This document shows positions 8,193 through 17,720 of a stretch of DNA of 64,000 nt, in pieces (positions within the stretch are counted from its first letter, which is position 1; every line of letters begins with the position of its first letter). The notes beneath the pieces are model-generated. The model was given only the letters and a program-made list of their open reading frames with translations. It was not told the origin of the DNA and did no database searches. Source of the stretch: Trichococcus pasteurii (GTDB lineage: Bacteria; Bacillota; Bacilli; Lactobacillales; Aerococcaceae); the NCBI RefSeq assembly GCF_900112935.1, contig NZ_FONM01000012.1, positions 26,341 to 90,340 of the forward strand, in the 5' to 3' direction. The position numbers were made by a program, and so were the translations under genes.

Positions 8193-9677
8193 ATGAGTTT
8201 TGATTATAACGATGATAGTTTAGCTTTGCATACTGATTTGTACCAAATTAACATGATGAAGACTTATTGGGATGAAGGCATTACCGAAAAACATGCAATT
8301 TTTGAACTGTACTTCCGGAAGTATCCTTTCAATAATGGCTATGCAGTCTATGCGGGGCTTGAGCGCTTCGTATCCTACATTCAAAATTTGCGCTTTACGG
8401 ATACGGACATTGCTTATTTGCGTGAGCATGTCGGCTACGAGGAAGGTTTTTTGGAGTATCTGAAAAATTTCCGCTTCTCGGGCACGATCCGTTCCGCCTT
8501 GGAAGGTGATCTCGTCTTTGCGAATGAACCGATCGTCCAGGTGGAAGGTCCATTAGCGGAATGCCAATTGATCGAAACAGCCTTATTGAATATCGTAAAT
8601 TTCCAGACGCTGATAGCGACAAAAGCCGCCCGACTGCGCTATGTCTGTAACGATGAGCCTCTGATGGAATTCGGTTCCAGAAGAGCGCAGGAAATGGATG
8701 CCGCCATTTGGGGCACCCGTGCAGCCTATATCGCCGGCTTCAATGCAACGAGCAATGTCCGGGCTGCTAAAATGTTCGGTATTCCCGCCTCAGGTACCCA
8801 TGCGCATTCGATGGTGCAGGTCTACCGCAATGATTATGATGCCTTCATGGCTTATGCGCATTCCCACAAGGATTGTGTCTTCCTGGTGGATACCTACGAT
8901 ACGTTGAAATCAGGCGTGCCAAATGCCATCAAAGTGGCGAAGGAAATGGGCGATAAAATCAATTTCCTCGGCGTGCGCCTAGACAGCGGAGACATGGCCT
9001 ACATTTCCAAAAAAGTCCGCCAACAATTGGACGAGGCAGGCTTTACCGATGCAAAAATCTACGCATCGAACGATCTGGATGAACTGACAATCTTGAACCT
9101 GAAGATGCAAGGCGCAAAAATAGATGTCTGGGGTGTCGGCACCAAACTGATTACCGCTTATGACCAACCTGCGCTTGGAGCGGTCTACAAATTAGTTTCG
9201 ATCGCGGATGAGAACGGCCAAATGGTGGATACGATGAAAATCTCCAGCAATGCCGAAAAAGTTTCCACACCGGGCAAGAAACAAGTATGGCGGATCACCC
9301 GCAAGCGCGACGGCAAGTCGGAAGGAGACTACATTGCGCTTTGGGAAGAACAACCCGATCAAGAGTCGGAACTGTATATGTTCCATCCGGTCTTCACTTA
9401 CATCAACAAAACCATCACCGACTTTGAGGCGCGCCCTATTCTGCAGGACATCATCGTAGAAGGTAAACTTGTATATGAATTGCCGTCGCTCCAGGAAGTA
9501 AAAGCATTCTCGGAAGCGCAGATGAGCGGCTTGTGGGATGAATACAAACGTATCCTGAATCCGGAAGACTATCCGGTCGACTTGTCCCAGAAGACATACG
9601 ATCATAAGATGGCTACAATCAAGGAAATCAAAAAGCAAATAAAAGAAGAAGCATCATTATTGGAAAGCACTAAATAA
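8193..9677 (+). CDS. pncB: Nicotinate phosphoribosyltransferase
   Basis: Converts nicotinate and PRPP to nicotinate mononucleotide in NAD salvage. About 494 residues, usual for the Gram-positive PncB form. Family blocks seen are [11 protein letters not shown] near the N-terminus, [22 protein letters not shown] and [19 protein letters not shown]. The start is uncertain: ATG at 8193 or GTG at 8184 are both possible and neither has a good RBS at normal distance; ATG is preferred. A GGAGG at 8157-8161 sits instead before ATGAAATGA, a two-codon frame. The next gene, nadE, acts later in the same pathway. Confidence 0.94.
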   Translation: MSFDYNDDSLALHTDLYQINMMKTYWDEGITEKHAIFELYFRKYPFNNGYAVYAGLERFVSYIQNLRFTDTDIAYLREHVGYEEGFLEYLKNFRFSGTIRSALEGDLVFANEPIVQVEGPLAECQLIETALLNIVNFQTLIATKAARLRYVCNDEPLMEFGSRRAQEMDAAIWGTRAAYIAGFNATSNVRAAKMFGIPASGTHAHSMVQVYRNDYDAFMAYAHSHKDCVFLVDTYDTLKSGVPNAIKVAKEMGDKINFLGVRLDSGDMAYISKKVRQQLDEAGFTDAKIYASNDLDELTILNLKMQGAKIDVWGVGTKLITAYDQPALGAVYKLVSIADENGQMVDTMKISSNAEKVSTPGKKQVWRITRKRDGKSEGDYIALWEEQPDQESELYMFHPVFTYINKTITDFEARPILQDIIVEGKLVYELPSLQEVKAFSEAQMSGLWDEYKRILNPEDYPVDLSQKTYDHKMATIKEIKKQIKEEASLLESTK

Positions 9678-9706
9678 CCAATCAGATCAATCAAGGGGGA
9701 ACAGCG

Positions 9707-10540
9707 ATGCGTCCATTACAAAAAGAAATTATTGCTGCGTTAAGAGTGAAACCGGAAATCGATCCTAAAGAGGAAATCCGCATCAGCATCGATTTTATGA
9801 AAGATTATTTGGCGGCACACCCATTTTTGAAGGCATTCGTTTTAGGGATCAGCGGAGGACAAGACTCTACTTTGACAGGGCGGTTAGCCCAGTTGGCGAT
9901 CCAGGAAATGCGCGATGAGACTGGCGACGACAGTTACCAATTCATTGCTGTGCGCCTTCCGTATGGCATTCAATTTGATGAGCACGATGCCCAAGCAGCA
10001 CTTGCCTTCATTTCGCCGGACCAAAAATTGGTCGTCAACATCAAAGAAATGGCTGACGCTGCACTCGATGCGCTTGAAGAAGCCGGCCTCACCATCACCG
10101 ACTTCAATAAAGGAAACATCAAAGCACGTCAACGCATGATCGTTCAGTTCGCGATCGCGGGCGACAGCAGCGGAGCTGTTCTGGGGACTGACCATGCGGC
10201 AGAATCCGTGACCGGTTTCTTCACAAAATTCGGGGACGGCGCAGCCGACTTATTGCCGATTTGGCGCTTGAACAAACGTCAAGGCCGTCAGTTGCTGAAA
10301 GAATTGGGTGCGCCGGCAGAGCTTTATGAAAAAGTACCGACAGCGGACTTGGAAGAAAATCGTCCCGCTTTGCCTGATGAGGTGGCTCTGGGCGTGACGT
10401 ACGAGATGATCGATGCGTATCTGGAAGGCAAGGAAATACCGGATAAGGACGCTGAAGTCATCGAAGGCTGGTACACGAAGACAGAGCATAAACGTCACTT
10501 GCCGATAACAGTCTATGATAGTTTTTGGAAAGAAGCCTAA
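9707..10540 (+). CDS. nadE: NH3-dependent NAD+ synthetase
   Basis: Amidates nicotinate adenine dinucleotide to NAD+ using ammonia. The 277-residue protein has the PP-loop [13 protein letters not shown] (47-59), the conserved GTDHAAE segment and [10 protein letters not shown]. It lacks the N-terminal glutaminase domain of the long form. It lies 29 bp after pncB with RBS AAGGGGGAA and forms an NAD-salvage pair with it. No terminator separates it from the LtaS-like gene, so read-through is likely. Confidence 0.96.
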   Translation: MRPLQKEIIAALRVKPEIDPKEEIRISIDFMKDYLAAHPFLKAFVLGISGGQDSTLTGRLAQLAIQEMRDETGDDSYQFIAVRLPYGIQFDEHDAQAALAFISPDQKLVVNIKEMADAALDALEEAGLTITDFNKGNIKARQRMIVQFAIAGDSSGAVLGTDHAAESVTGFFTKFGDGAADLLPIWRLNKRQGRQLLKELGAPAELYEKVPTADLEENRPALPDEVALGVTYEMIDAYLEGKEIPDKDAEVIEGWYTKTEHKRHLPITVYDSFWKEA

Positions 10541-10565
10541 TCTGTTCAGATAGTGGGGTTTTGCA

Positions 10566-12449
10566 GTGAAAATCAGCAAACAATTTAAAATGATGAAAGA
10601 AAAGCTGCAGTGCAAGAGCAGGGGACATATCCTGCTCTTGCACTTCTTCAGCTTGCTGGCGACCGTGTTCGTTGTCCATCTCTTTCTTCAATGGACTCAA
10701 AATGATCTGGATGCCGGACTGGTCGTGAATTTTGTATTTGCTTGGCATACGGAGAAGTTTCTGATCAGCACGGGCGTATTATTGACGCTGGGGCTATGGC
10801 TTTGGGCGCTGGTAGGGAACATCCGCTGGGCAAACGCACTGCTGTTGCTGTCGGGAGGAATCCTCGGGATGGCGACCTATGAAAAGATGCTGCAGCGGAA
10901 CGAGCCCGTTTATCCGAGCGACTTGAAGATGCTGACGGAGGCCACCTTCCTTTTGGAGATGCTGAACGGACGGACATTGGCGGCAATAAGCTTGGTGTTC
11001 ATTCTATTTCTGGCATTTGTGCTTTTTTCCCTGCGTCAGTCCAAGTCCAAGGAAACCGTGAAATTGGGATGGAAAGCACGCGTCCTGGTTCTTTTTGTGA
11101 CAAGCATCGCACTCGGCTATGCCGGCCAGTTCCAAAAGGAAGGCAACCTGCTGAAGAAAGCCTATGACCGGACGGCCTATTGGATCCCGTACAGCCAACA
11201 AATGAATTACTATAACACCGGTTTTGTGGCCGGTTTCCTTTACAACCTTTCGGCTGCGCCGATGGAGCTGCCGACGGATTATTCACAGGAAAAAATCGAT
11301 GAGTTGAAGGCAACCTATCAACAGTTTGCTGACGAGATCAACGCAGAACGGACGGCAGCGATGCCCGAAACGAATGTCATCTACATCATGAATGAAAGTT
11401 TTGCGGACCCGCTTGAGTTGGAAGGATTGGATCTGCAAAGCGATCCGATTCCGTTCACGCGAGCTTTGATGGATACAAGCTACAGCGGCGAGCTGTTGTC
11501 CCAAGGCTATGGCGGCGGAACCGCCAATATCGAATTTGAGGCTTTGACGGGTTTTTCGATGGAGCCGTTCGCCGCGAACATCACGACGCCGTATACGCAA
11601 TTCCTGTCATCCCAAGACGATTTCCCTTCAGTCGTGTCCCGTTTGGAAGAGGCCGGCTTCCGCACAACAGCGATCCATCCCTATAATACGACCATGTACA
11701 AGCGGCTGGAGAACTATGAGGCTTTGGGCTTTGACACCTTCCTCTACGAGGACACGATGACGCATACGGACAAGCTGGACACCAATCCGTACATTTCGGA
11801 TGCAGCAGCTTATGCAGAAATAACGGCTATCCTGAAAGCCAGCGATGAAAAAGATTTTATCCATTTGGTTACGATGCAGAACCATACGCCTTATCAAAAT
11901 AAATACACGGTTACGCCATCTGCTGCGGAAACCGGCATAGCCAGCCAGACGATCCGGAACTATCTGCAGGATCTGCAGTACAGCGATCAAGCGTTGGCGG
12001 AGCTGTTGGCCGCCCTCCAGGAGTGGAGCGAACCGACCATCGTCGTGTTTTGGGGGGATCATTGGCCCAGCGTTTTCGGTGAGGATCTTTATGCGCTGAA
12101 CACGATCCAAAATATGCATGAGACGCCTATGTTCATCTACAGCAACATGGCAGAAGTGCAAAAAGATCTAGGGGTCACCAGTCCCATCTATTTCTTCCCG
12201 GAAGTGCTGGAGCTGAGCGGCAGCCGTGTCACCGCTTTTGAAGCCCTGTTGATGGCGCTGCAGGAACAGGTGCCGGCTTTCGAAAAGACGCTGTATGTGA
12301 ATGGCGATACCGGCGAATATGTCTCGAGCCGAGAGGGACTGTCCGAGCAGGCAAAAAGTCTGTTGGCGGATTATGATCTGATCCAGTACGATACGACCAC
12401 CGGCAACCGGTACGCAGAATCAAACGGGTTCTTCCAAATGGACGATTGA
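10566..12449 (+). CDS. LTA synthase-family phosphoglycerol transferase
   Basis: A membrane-anchored enzyme of the LtaS/sulfatase fold, expected to transfer phosphoglycerol onto a glycolipid or polymer outside the cell. Five membrane helices (about 21-43, 58-84, 87-108, 137-156, 170-188) precede an extracellular sulfatase-like domain from about 265. Candidate active-site residues are Glu277 (NVIYIMNESF), nucleophile Thr319 (GGGTANIEFEALTGF) and the metal motif FWGDHWP. It starts at GTG 25 bp after nadE. Whether it makes lipoteichoic acid backbone or decorates another polymer cannot be settled; TagO downstream supports a wall-polymer role. Confidence 0.88.
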   Translation: MKISKQFKMMKEKLQCKSRGHILLLHFFSLLATVFVVHLFLQWTQNDLDAGLVVNFVFAWHTEKFLISTGVLLTLGLWLWALVGNIRWANALLLLSGGILGMATYEKMLQRNEPVYPSDLKMLTEATFLLEMLNGRTLAAISLVFILFLAFVLFSLRQSKSKETVKLGWKARVLVLFVTSIALGYAGQFQKEGNLLKKAYDRTAYWIPYSQQMNYYNTGFVAGFLYNLSAAPMELPTDYSQEKIDELKATYQQFADEINAERTAAMPETNVIYIMNESFADPLELEGLDLQSDPIPFTRALMDTSYSGELLSQGYGGGTANIEFEALTGFSMEPFAANITTPYTQFLSSQDDFPSVVSRLEEAGFRTTAIHPYNTTMYKRLENYEALGFDTFLYEDTMTHTDKLDTNPYISDAAAYAEITAILKASDEKDFIHLVTMQNHTPYQNKYTVTPSAAETGIASQTIRNYLQDLQYSDQALAELLAALQEWSEPTIVVFWGDHWPSVFGEDLYALNTIQNMHETPMFIYSNMAEVQKDLGVTSPIYFFPEVLELSGSRVTAFEALLMALQEQVPAFEKTLYVNGDTGEYVSSREGLSEQAKSLLADYDLIQYDTTTGNRYAESNGFFQMDD

Positions 12450-12549
12450 AACAGATCGCCGGATTCTTGCGATTGGTTTGAGAGTGGATTTGCATGTAGG
12501 GCCGGAATCGCCTATGATTAAGGAAATAAAGGGTGAAAGGAGTGGTCCG

Positions 12550-13647
12550 GTGAGTTTCTTTATACGGTTTATGCTTCTTTTCGGTTCGACAATCCTGGCG
12601 AGTATGCTGCTTACCTACCTTTTCCGTGCGGCAGCGAGACGGTTCCGCTGGACGGATAAGCCATCCGAAGCGAAAGTGCATATCAAGGAGACGCCGACGA
12701 TGGGAGGTGTAGCCATATTCGTGGCTTATTGGGGTGCCTTTTTCCTTGGAATCCCTCTGAGTAACCGTTCAGGTTATGCGGGCATCATATTTTTGAGTTC
12801 GCTGATCATCCTGGCGACTGGTATCATCGATGATACCTATGATCTGAGGCCTTGGCAAAAAATGATCGGTATCCTTACCGCGGCGAATGTCCTCTATTTC
12901 TTTACGGGCATCAAAATAGATAGCCTGACGCTGGATTATTTCGGAACGATCGAATTCCATGAAGCGGGTTACTTGGTGATGATGCTGTGGATTGTGGTCA
13001 TCACGAATGCGGTGAATCTGATGGACGGGCTGGATGGTTTGGCGACGGGCACTTCGATCATTTCCCTCTCGACGATGGGCTTCGTCAGCTACTTCTTCAC
13101 CGATTATATGGATGTGGCCACTGTTGTCATGATATTCCTTTTGGTTGCGAGCTTGCTGGGATTTTTGCCTTTCAACTTCTATCCGGCCTCCATTTTCTTG
13201 GGGGATACGGGATCGTTGTTCGTAGGCTTCATGATTGCGGTGCTGTCCTTGTACGGCCTGAAACATGCCACCTTCGTATCGCTGCTGATACCGGTGGCCA
13301 TTCTAGGGGTTCCCTTGACGGACACGATCGCCGCCGTCCTTCGCCGGACTTTGCACAAGCGTTCCATCAGCGCGAAGGATAAAAGCCACCTGCACCACCG
13401 TTTGTTGCGGTTGGGTTTTACGCACCGCCAGACCGTTTTGGTCATCTATGCTTTGGCGATCATCTTTTCTTTGACCGCCATCCTATTCCCGATCTCTTCT
13501 TTCTGGGGAACGGTCGTTTTGGGAGTGGGTTTGGTTTTCGGCGTGGTGCTCTTCATCGTCTCCTTCAATTTGTTGGACAGCAATCGTTCCAAGTTGCGCA
13601 AAATATTGTATCGCCTTCTAAGGGAGAAGGACTACAAAAACAAATGA
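12550..13647 (+). CDS. tagO: Undecaprenyl-phosphate GlcNAc-1-phosphate transferase (TagO/WecA type)
   Basis: Starts wall teichoic acid or other wall polysaccharide chains by moving GlcNAc-1-phosphate onto undecaprenyl phosphate. About 365 residues with around ten membrane helices. Motifs: GIIDDTYDLRPWQKM, NLMDGLDGLATG, FLGDTGSLFVGF and the C-terminal KSHLHHRLLRLG loop typical of the TagO/WecA branch rather than MraY. GTG at 12550 is chosen because AAAGGAG lies 7 bp upstream; an in-frame ATG at 12514 lacks an RBS. A bidirectional terminator follows. Confidence 0.92.
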   Translation: MSFFIRFMLLFGSTILASMLLTYLFRAAARRFRWTDKPSEAKVHIKETPTMGGVAIFVAYWGAFFLGIPLSNRSGYAGIIFLSSLIILATGIIDDTYDLRPWQKMIGILTAANVLYFFTGIKIDSLTLDYFGTIEFHEAGYLVMMLWIVVITNAVNLMDGLDGLATGTSIISLSTMGFVSYFFTDYMDVATVVMIFLLVASLLGFLPFNFYPASIFLGDTGSLFVGFMIAVLSLYGLKHATFVSLLIPVAILGVPLTDTIAAVLRRTLHKRSISAKDKSHLHHRLLRLGFTHRQTVLVIYALAIIFSLTAILFPISSFWGTVVLGVGLVFGVVLFIVSFNLLDSNRSKLRKILYRLLREKDYKNK

Positions 13648-13697
13648 ACAAGCGCGTGATAGCCAAACTGGCTATCACGCGCTTGTTCATTTTTTGT
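13642..13697. terminator. Bidirectional terminator between tagO and yigZ
   Basis: A 21-bp perfect stem (ATGAACAAGCGCGTGATAGCC and complement) flanked by A- and T-runs serves convergent tagO (plus) and yigZ (minus). Confidence 0.95.
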
Positions 13698-13704
13698 TAA
13701 GGAT

Positions 13705-14376
13705 CTATTCGATATCGCCTTCATCGGCATCATTGTAAGCTGGGGAAACCGGACGCTCCACGTAGTCCTCTTCGCCGACTTCAAAGACGACACGGCCGTT
13801 CATGACATCAATTAGTGTTTCCTGGAAAGCATCGACGTCTTCTGTCGGGATGCCGCACAAGAAACAAACCTGGTCGGTGTACTGGGCCTTGATCAGCGTG
13901 TACGGCGATTGCGCCAAGTAATTCTCCAATTTTCCGGATGCGGAGTAGGAAACGATGCAGCCGACTTTAGTCTGGAGGCTGCGGACAACGATGCCGACGT
14001 CCTTCAAGGCCGTTGATACCGATCGGCTATAGGCACGGATCAATCCGCCAGCCCCCAATTTTGTCCCGCCGAAGTAACGGGTGACGACGGCAGCGACATA
14101 ACGCAGCTCGTTTTTCTTGAGAACTTCCAGCATCGGGACACCAGCTGTTCCGGAGGGTTCGCCGTCGTCGTGGGCGCGCTGGATTTCGTTCTGATCGCCG
14201 ATCAGGTAAGCGGAACAGTTGTGCGTCGCTTTCCAATGCTCTTTTTTGACGGCTTGGATGAATGCTTTGGCCTCGTCCTCAGAATGGACACGTTTGAGAC
14301 TGCAGATGAAGCGGGAACCCTTGATGATGATCTCTGAAACGCCGCTTTCAGCGATAGTGTGATAGGTTGTCAGCAT
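13705..14376 (-). CDS. yigZ: YigZ/IMPACT-family protein
   Basis: A 223-residue YigZ protein: N-terminal UPF0029 (IMPACT) domain with RAHDDGEPSGTAGVPMLEVL and TRYFGGTKLGAGGLIRAYS, then a DUF1949 ferredoxin-like domain. The family is related to eukaryotic IMPACT, a translation-control protein, but the bacterial function is not established. RBS GGAGG precedes the ATG on the minus strand. It is transcribed towards tagO and divergently from murE. Confidence 0.93.
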   Translation of the reverse strand: MLTTYHTIAESGVSEIIIKGSRFICSLKRVHSEDEAKAFIQAVKKEHWKATHNCSAYLIGDQNEIQRAHDDGEPSGTAGVPMLEVLKKNELRYVAAVVTRYFGGTKLGAGGLIRAYSRSVSTALKDVGIVVRSLQTKVGCIVSYSASGKLENYLAQSPYTLIKAQYTDQVCFLCGIPTEDVDAFQETLIDVMNGRVVFEVGEEDYVERPVSPAYNDADEGDIE

Positions 14377-14537
14377 AGCTATTATCCTCCAATAAGTTAG
14401 TCAGTCCCATTTTACCACAGCGGCGGTCGGATGACAGGCCACGAACAAGGAAAGGGACTTTCCGAACATTTCCATTTGTGGTATTGTTAAAGGGAATAGA
14501 CCAAACGGCCACAGAGGCCGATGGAAAGGTGATCTGC

Positions 14538-16052
14538 GTGAAAGCTACAGATTTAATCGATGTACTCAAAATGAAAAAAGTTGTCGGGAGCTTGGATCCC
14601 GATTTGAATATTGGAAAAATCAGCCAGGATTCCCGCGATATCCAATCGGGGGATCTGTTCATCTGTATCGACGGAACGCAAGTCGATGGCCACAATTACG
14701 TAGAGAAGGCGGTCGCCAACGGTGCGGGCGTGATTGTTGCCCATAAGGATATCCAAAAAGCGGCAGCAACTGTCCCGGTTGTGTATGTTCCCGATACGGG
14801 CAAGGCGATGAGTCTGCTTGCGAACCACTTTTATGGCTATCCGAGCGAGGCGATGAAAGTCATCGGTGTCACAGGTACCAACGGAAAGACGACAGTCACC
14901 TACCTGGTGGAAGCCATCCTCAAGGCGATGGACAAAAAAACCGGACTGATGGGCACCATCGAAATGCATATCGGCGACGAAGTGCACAAAACAAAAAACA
15001 CGACACCCGACAGCATCACCATGCAAAAAGCCCTGCACCTCATGACAAAGAGGGAAACGGAATACTTCACGCTGGAACTTTCCTCGATCGCTTTGGAAAT
15101 GGGCAGGGCATGGGGGCTGGACCTGGATGTCGCCATCATGACCAATCTGACGCATGAGCACATGGAGTTCCATCACACGATGGAAGCCTACGCAGAAGCG
15201 AAAAAACTGCTTTTCTCCCAACTGGGGAATGGTCGCAAAAACGGACAGACGAAAACGGCGGTGCTGAATGCGGATGATGAAACGATCCACAGTTATCGGA
15301 TCGCTACGGCGGCAGAAGTCATTTCTTACAGCGTGAAGGATGAAACGGCCGATTTCTTCGCAGCGGATATCTCATACAGCCGCACGCAGACCCGCTTCGA
15401 TCTGGTCGTAAATGGGGAACGCTATCCGGTCGTAACGAACTTGGTGGGGCTCTATAATGTATCCAACACATTGGCTGCGTTGGCGGCAGTTTATGCTGTG
15501 GGCATTCCGTTGGAGGATGCAACAAAAGCGGTAACGTCATTGGTTGGTGTTACCGGCAGGCTGGAGATCGTTCCAGGCGCAAGCGACATCGGCGTCTATG
15601 TCGATTTTGCCCATTCGCCCGATGCGATGGAAAAAGTATTGAGTGTGGTGCGCGAATTCACCCAAGGAAGAGTCATTTCTGTTTTTGGCGGGGCAGGGGA
15701 ACGGGAGCATGAAAAACGCCCGATCATGGCCCGCATCGGTACGGAACTTTCGGATTATGTGGTCCTGACGACGGACGATACCGGGAAAGAACCACAGGAA
15801 CAGATCATCGCGATGATGCTTGCAGGCATCGAAAAGGATAACTATGAATACATCGAAAACCGCAAGGAAGCCATCCAGCATGCCATCGCCATCGCAGCAC
15901 CGGGAGATACGGTCATCCTGTTGGGGCGTGGACATGAGGCTGACTACAACGACAGAGGCAATATGATCCGCCTGCTGGACAGTGAAGTGGCGGCTGAAGC
16001 GGTTGAAGCCCGCAACGAGCGGCTAAGCCTAAATAACGATCAGAAAGTTTGA
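14538..16052 (+). CDS. murE: MurE-type UDP-MurNAc-tripeptide synthetase
   Basis: Adds the third stem-peptide residue to UDP-MurNAc-L-Ala-D-Glu. The 504-residue protein has the three Mur-ligase domains: N-terminal UDP-binding (SRDIQSGDLFICIDG), central ATPase with P-loop GVTGTNGKTTVTYL and NLTHEHMEFHHTMEAYAEAK, and C-terminal domain with FAHSPDAMEKVL and LLGRGHEADY. The DNPR motif that selects meso-diaminopimelate is absent; the aligned stretch reads TTDDTGKEPQ, so lysine or another diamino acid is more likely. GTG at 14538 has AAAGGTG 5 bp upstream. The stop overlaps the degV RBS. Confidence 0.85.
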   Translation: MKATDLIDVLKMKKVVGSLDPDLNIGKISQDSRDIQSGDLFICIDGTQVDGHNYVEKAVANGAGVIVAHKDIQKAAATVPVVYVPDTGKAMSLLANHFYGYPSEAMKVIGVTGTNGKTTVTYLVEAILKAMDKKTGLMGTIEMHIGDEVHKTKNTTPDSITMQKALHLMTKRETEYFTLELSSIALEMGRAWGLDLDVAIMTNLTHEHMEFHHTMEAYAEAKKLLFSQLGNGRKNGQTKTAVLNADDETIHSYRIATAAEVISYSVKDETADFFAADISYSRTQTRFDLVVNGERYPVVTNLVGLYNVSNTLAALAAVYAVGIPLEDATKAVTSLVGVTGRLEIVPGASDIGVYVDFAHSPDAMEKVLSVVREFTQGRVISVFGGAGEREHEKRPIMARIGTELSDYVVLTTDDTGKEPQEQIIAMMLAGIEKDNYEYIENRKEAIQHAIAIAAPGDTVILLGRGHEADYNDRGNMIRLLDSEVAAEAVEARNERLSLNNDQKV

Positions 16053-16060
16053 GGATATTC

Positions 16061-16927
16061 ATGAAAATTGCAGTAGTTACGGACAGTACCGCTTATTTGA
16101 CGGCTGAGATGCGCCAGCGGCATCATATTCATATGCTGCCATTAGTCGTGAATATCGGAGAAAAATCATTTGAAGAAGAAATAGATCTGGTTGCAGAGGA
16201 CTTCTATGCCTTGATGAAATCTTCTGAGGATTTCCCGAAGAGCTCTCAACCAGCGGTGGGTGCCATGCATCAGCTGTATGAAGAATTGGCGAAGGAGCAT
16301 GATGCGATCATCAGTATCCACCTCTCGAGCGGCATCAGCGGTACATACCAGAATGCTGCCGCTTTAAGCAGGGAGTATCCTGAGTTCAACATTCATCCCT
16401 TCGATTCTGAAATCAGCTGCTATGTGCAGGCCCGTTTCGTCTTGGAGGCGGCAAGGTTGGCTGCTGCCGGTATCGAACCGGAGCAGATCATTGCGCGATT
16501 GGAACACATGAAGAAACGTTCCCGTGCCTACTTTATGGTGGACGATCTGATGAACCTGCAGCGTGGCGGCAGACTATCGGGAGGGGCTGCTGTGATCGGC
16601 TCCATCATGAAAATAAAGCCAGTGCTGCATTTTTCGGACAAAAAGATAGTCGTTTTCGAAAAAATCAGAACCAATGCACGGGCGTTGCGAAGGATCGAAG
16701 AACTTTTGGGCCAGACGGCTTCAAAGGCGGATTACCCGATCATCGCAACCGTCATCCATGGGAATATTCCCGAAAAAGGGCAAGATTGGCTGGAACACCT
16801 CCAAAAAGAGTTTCCGGACATTCGGTTCGAATTGAGTTATTTCGGCCCTGTCATCGGGACGCATTTAGGTGAAGGTGCGCTGGGGCTGACCTGGACGGAA
16901 GACACCGAATTGAGCTATCCAATATAA
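16061..16927 (+). CDS. DegV-family fatty-acid-binding protein
   Basis: About 288 residues with the DegV signature: N-terminal VVTDSTAYLT, ISIHLSSGISGTYQNA in the lipid site, and MNLQRGGRLSGGAAVIGSIMKIKPVL. Family members (FakB in staphylococci) hold a fatty acid so that FakA can phosphorylate it for membrane phospholipid synthesis; a FakA partner is not in this window. ATG at 16061 is chosen because GAGGA, overlapping the murE stop, lies 5 bp upstream. It is probably cotranscribed with murE. Confidence 0.92.
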   Translation: MKIAVVTDSTAYLTAEMRQRHHIHMLPLVVNIGEKSFEEEIDLVAEDFYALMKSSEDFPKSSQPAVGAMHQLYEELAKEHDAIISIHLSSGISGTYQNAAALSREYPEFNIHPFDSEISCYVQARFVLEAARLAAAGIEPEQIIARLEHMKKRSRAYFMVDDLMNLQRGGRLSGGAAVIGSIMKIKPVLHFSDKKIVVFEKIRTNARALRRIEELLGQTASKADYPIIATVIHGNIPEKGQDWLEHLQKEFPDIRFELSYFGPVIGTHLGEGALGLTWTEDTELSYPI

Positions 16928-16963
16928 GCAACAAATATTTGCGGCAATCATACATCATTGGGG

Positions 16964-17003
16964 AGGAAGGGCCATCGGGGTTCTGTCCTTCCTGTTTTTT
17001 TTA
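16964..17003 (+). terminator. Terminator after degV
   Basis: AGGAAGG and CCTTCCT form a stem with a long loop, followed by G and eight T residues. Confidence 0.75.
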
Positions 17004-17027
17004 TAAAAAGGATAGCGGGGTGCAGTC

Positions 17028-17615
17028 GTGAGAGTATTTATCGGCATCAAATTACCTGAAGTCAGCAAAGGACAACTGGTTGCTGTTCAGGAAGAAGTGA
17101 AACGTGCCAGCCTCAAAGGGTCATTCACAGATCCGGACAACTTCCATTTGACGGTGCGGTTTATCGGGGAAGTGGACCAGGATCAGAAGAGCGCGATCGA
17201 AACTGCGCTGGCCCGCTGCGCCGCAGAACAGGGGCCCTTCCTGATCGAAACTAACGGATTGGGTTATTTTTTCAAAAAAAACAAGTGGATCATCTGGATG
17301 GGCATCAAAGAAAACAGCCCGCTCGAACAACTCTATGATCAGCTTAATGTTTCCTTGCAGGGGGAAGAAATGCCTCTGGCTGAGGAGGTGGCCTTCATCC
17401 CGCACCTTACGCTGGGACGGGGTATCGTGCTGGCGCAGGAGTGGGAAGTTCTAAGCAAAGTACCGTTGCCGCCGGATCAGAAAATCCCTGTCACCGCGCT
17501 GACGTTGTTCGAAAGTGTGCGGCTGAACGGAAAGCTGGTTTATCGCCCGCTTGCTGATTTCCCGTTCAAAGGTCGGACAATCCGGACAATAGCCAGCAAA
17601 CCAACAAATATCTGA
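17028..17615 (+). CDS. thpR: RNA 2',3'-cyclic phosphodiesterase
   Basis: A 2H-phosphoesterase of 195 residues (LigT/ThpR) that opens 2',3'-cyclic phosphates. Both catalytic HxTx motifs are present: His40-Leu-Thr42 (NFHLTVRFIGE) and His127-Leu-Thr129 (FIPHLTLGRG). It starts at GTG behind GCGGGGTG. A terminator-like hairpin separates it from comFA. Confidence 0.93.
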   Translation: MRVFIGIKLPEVSKGQLVAVQEEVKRASLKGSFTDPDNFHLTVRFIGEVDQDQKSAIETALARCAAEQGPFLIETNGLGYFFKKNKWIIWMGIKENSPLEQLYDQLNVSLQGEEMPLAEEVAFIPHLTLGRGIVLAQEWEVLSKVPLPPDQKIPVTALTLFESVRLNGKLVYRPLADFPFKGRTIRTIASKPTNI

Positions 17616-17628
17616 CCGGAAAACAGAA

Positions 17629-17674
17629 AGGCGTCCCTCTTCGCAAATTCAGCGGAAGAGCGGCGGCTTTTTTT
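17629..17674 (+). terminator. Terminator between thpR and comFA
   Basis: CTCTTCGC and GCGGAAGAG pair with a bulge, extended by GGCGTC/GGCGGC with mismatches, and run into seven T residues. The T-run also forms the left part of the motif shared with the ssbB leader. Confidence 0.6.
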
Positions 17675-17685
17675 GCGTATGCTAT
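17668..17685 (+). promoter_or_regulatory. Putative competence promoter motif upstream of comFA
   Basis: T7-GCGTATGCTAT ends 35 nt before the comFA ATG. Nearly the same string, T6-GCGGATACTAT, ends 34 nt before the short SSB gene at 61029. The CG-AT core resembles the streptococcal ComX/SigX box TACGAATA. That it is a competence promoter is inference. Confidence 0.45.
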
Positions 17686-17720
17686 CTGGGGAAAGGGCAG
17701 GAAAGGAAAGGGAGGAAGGC

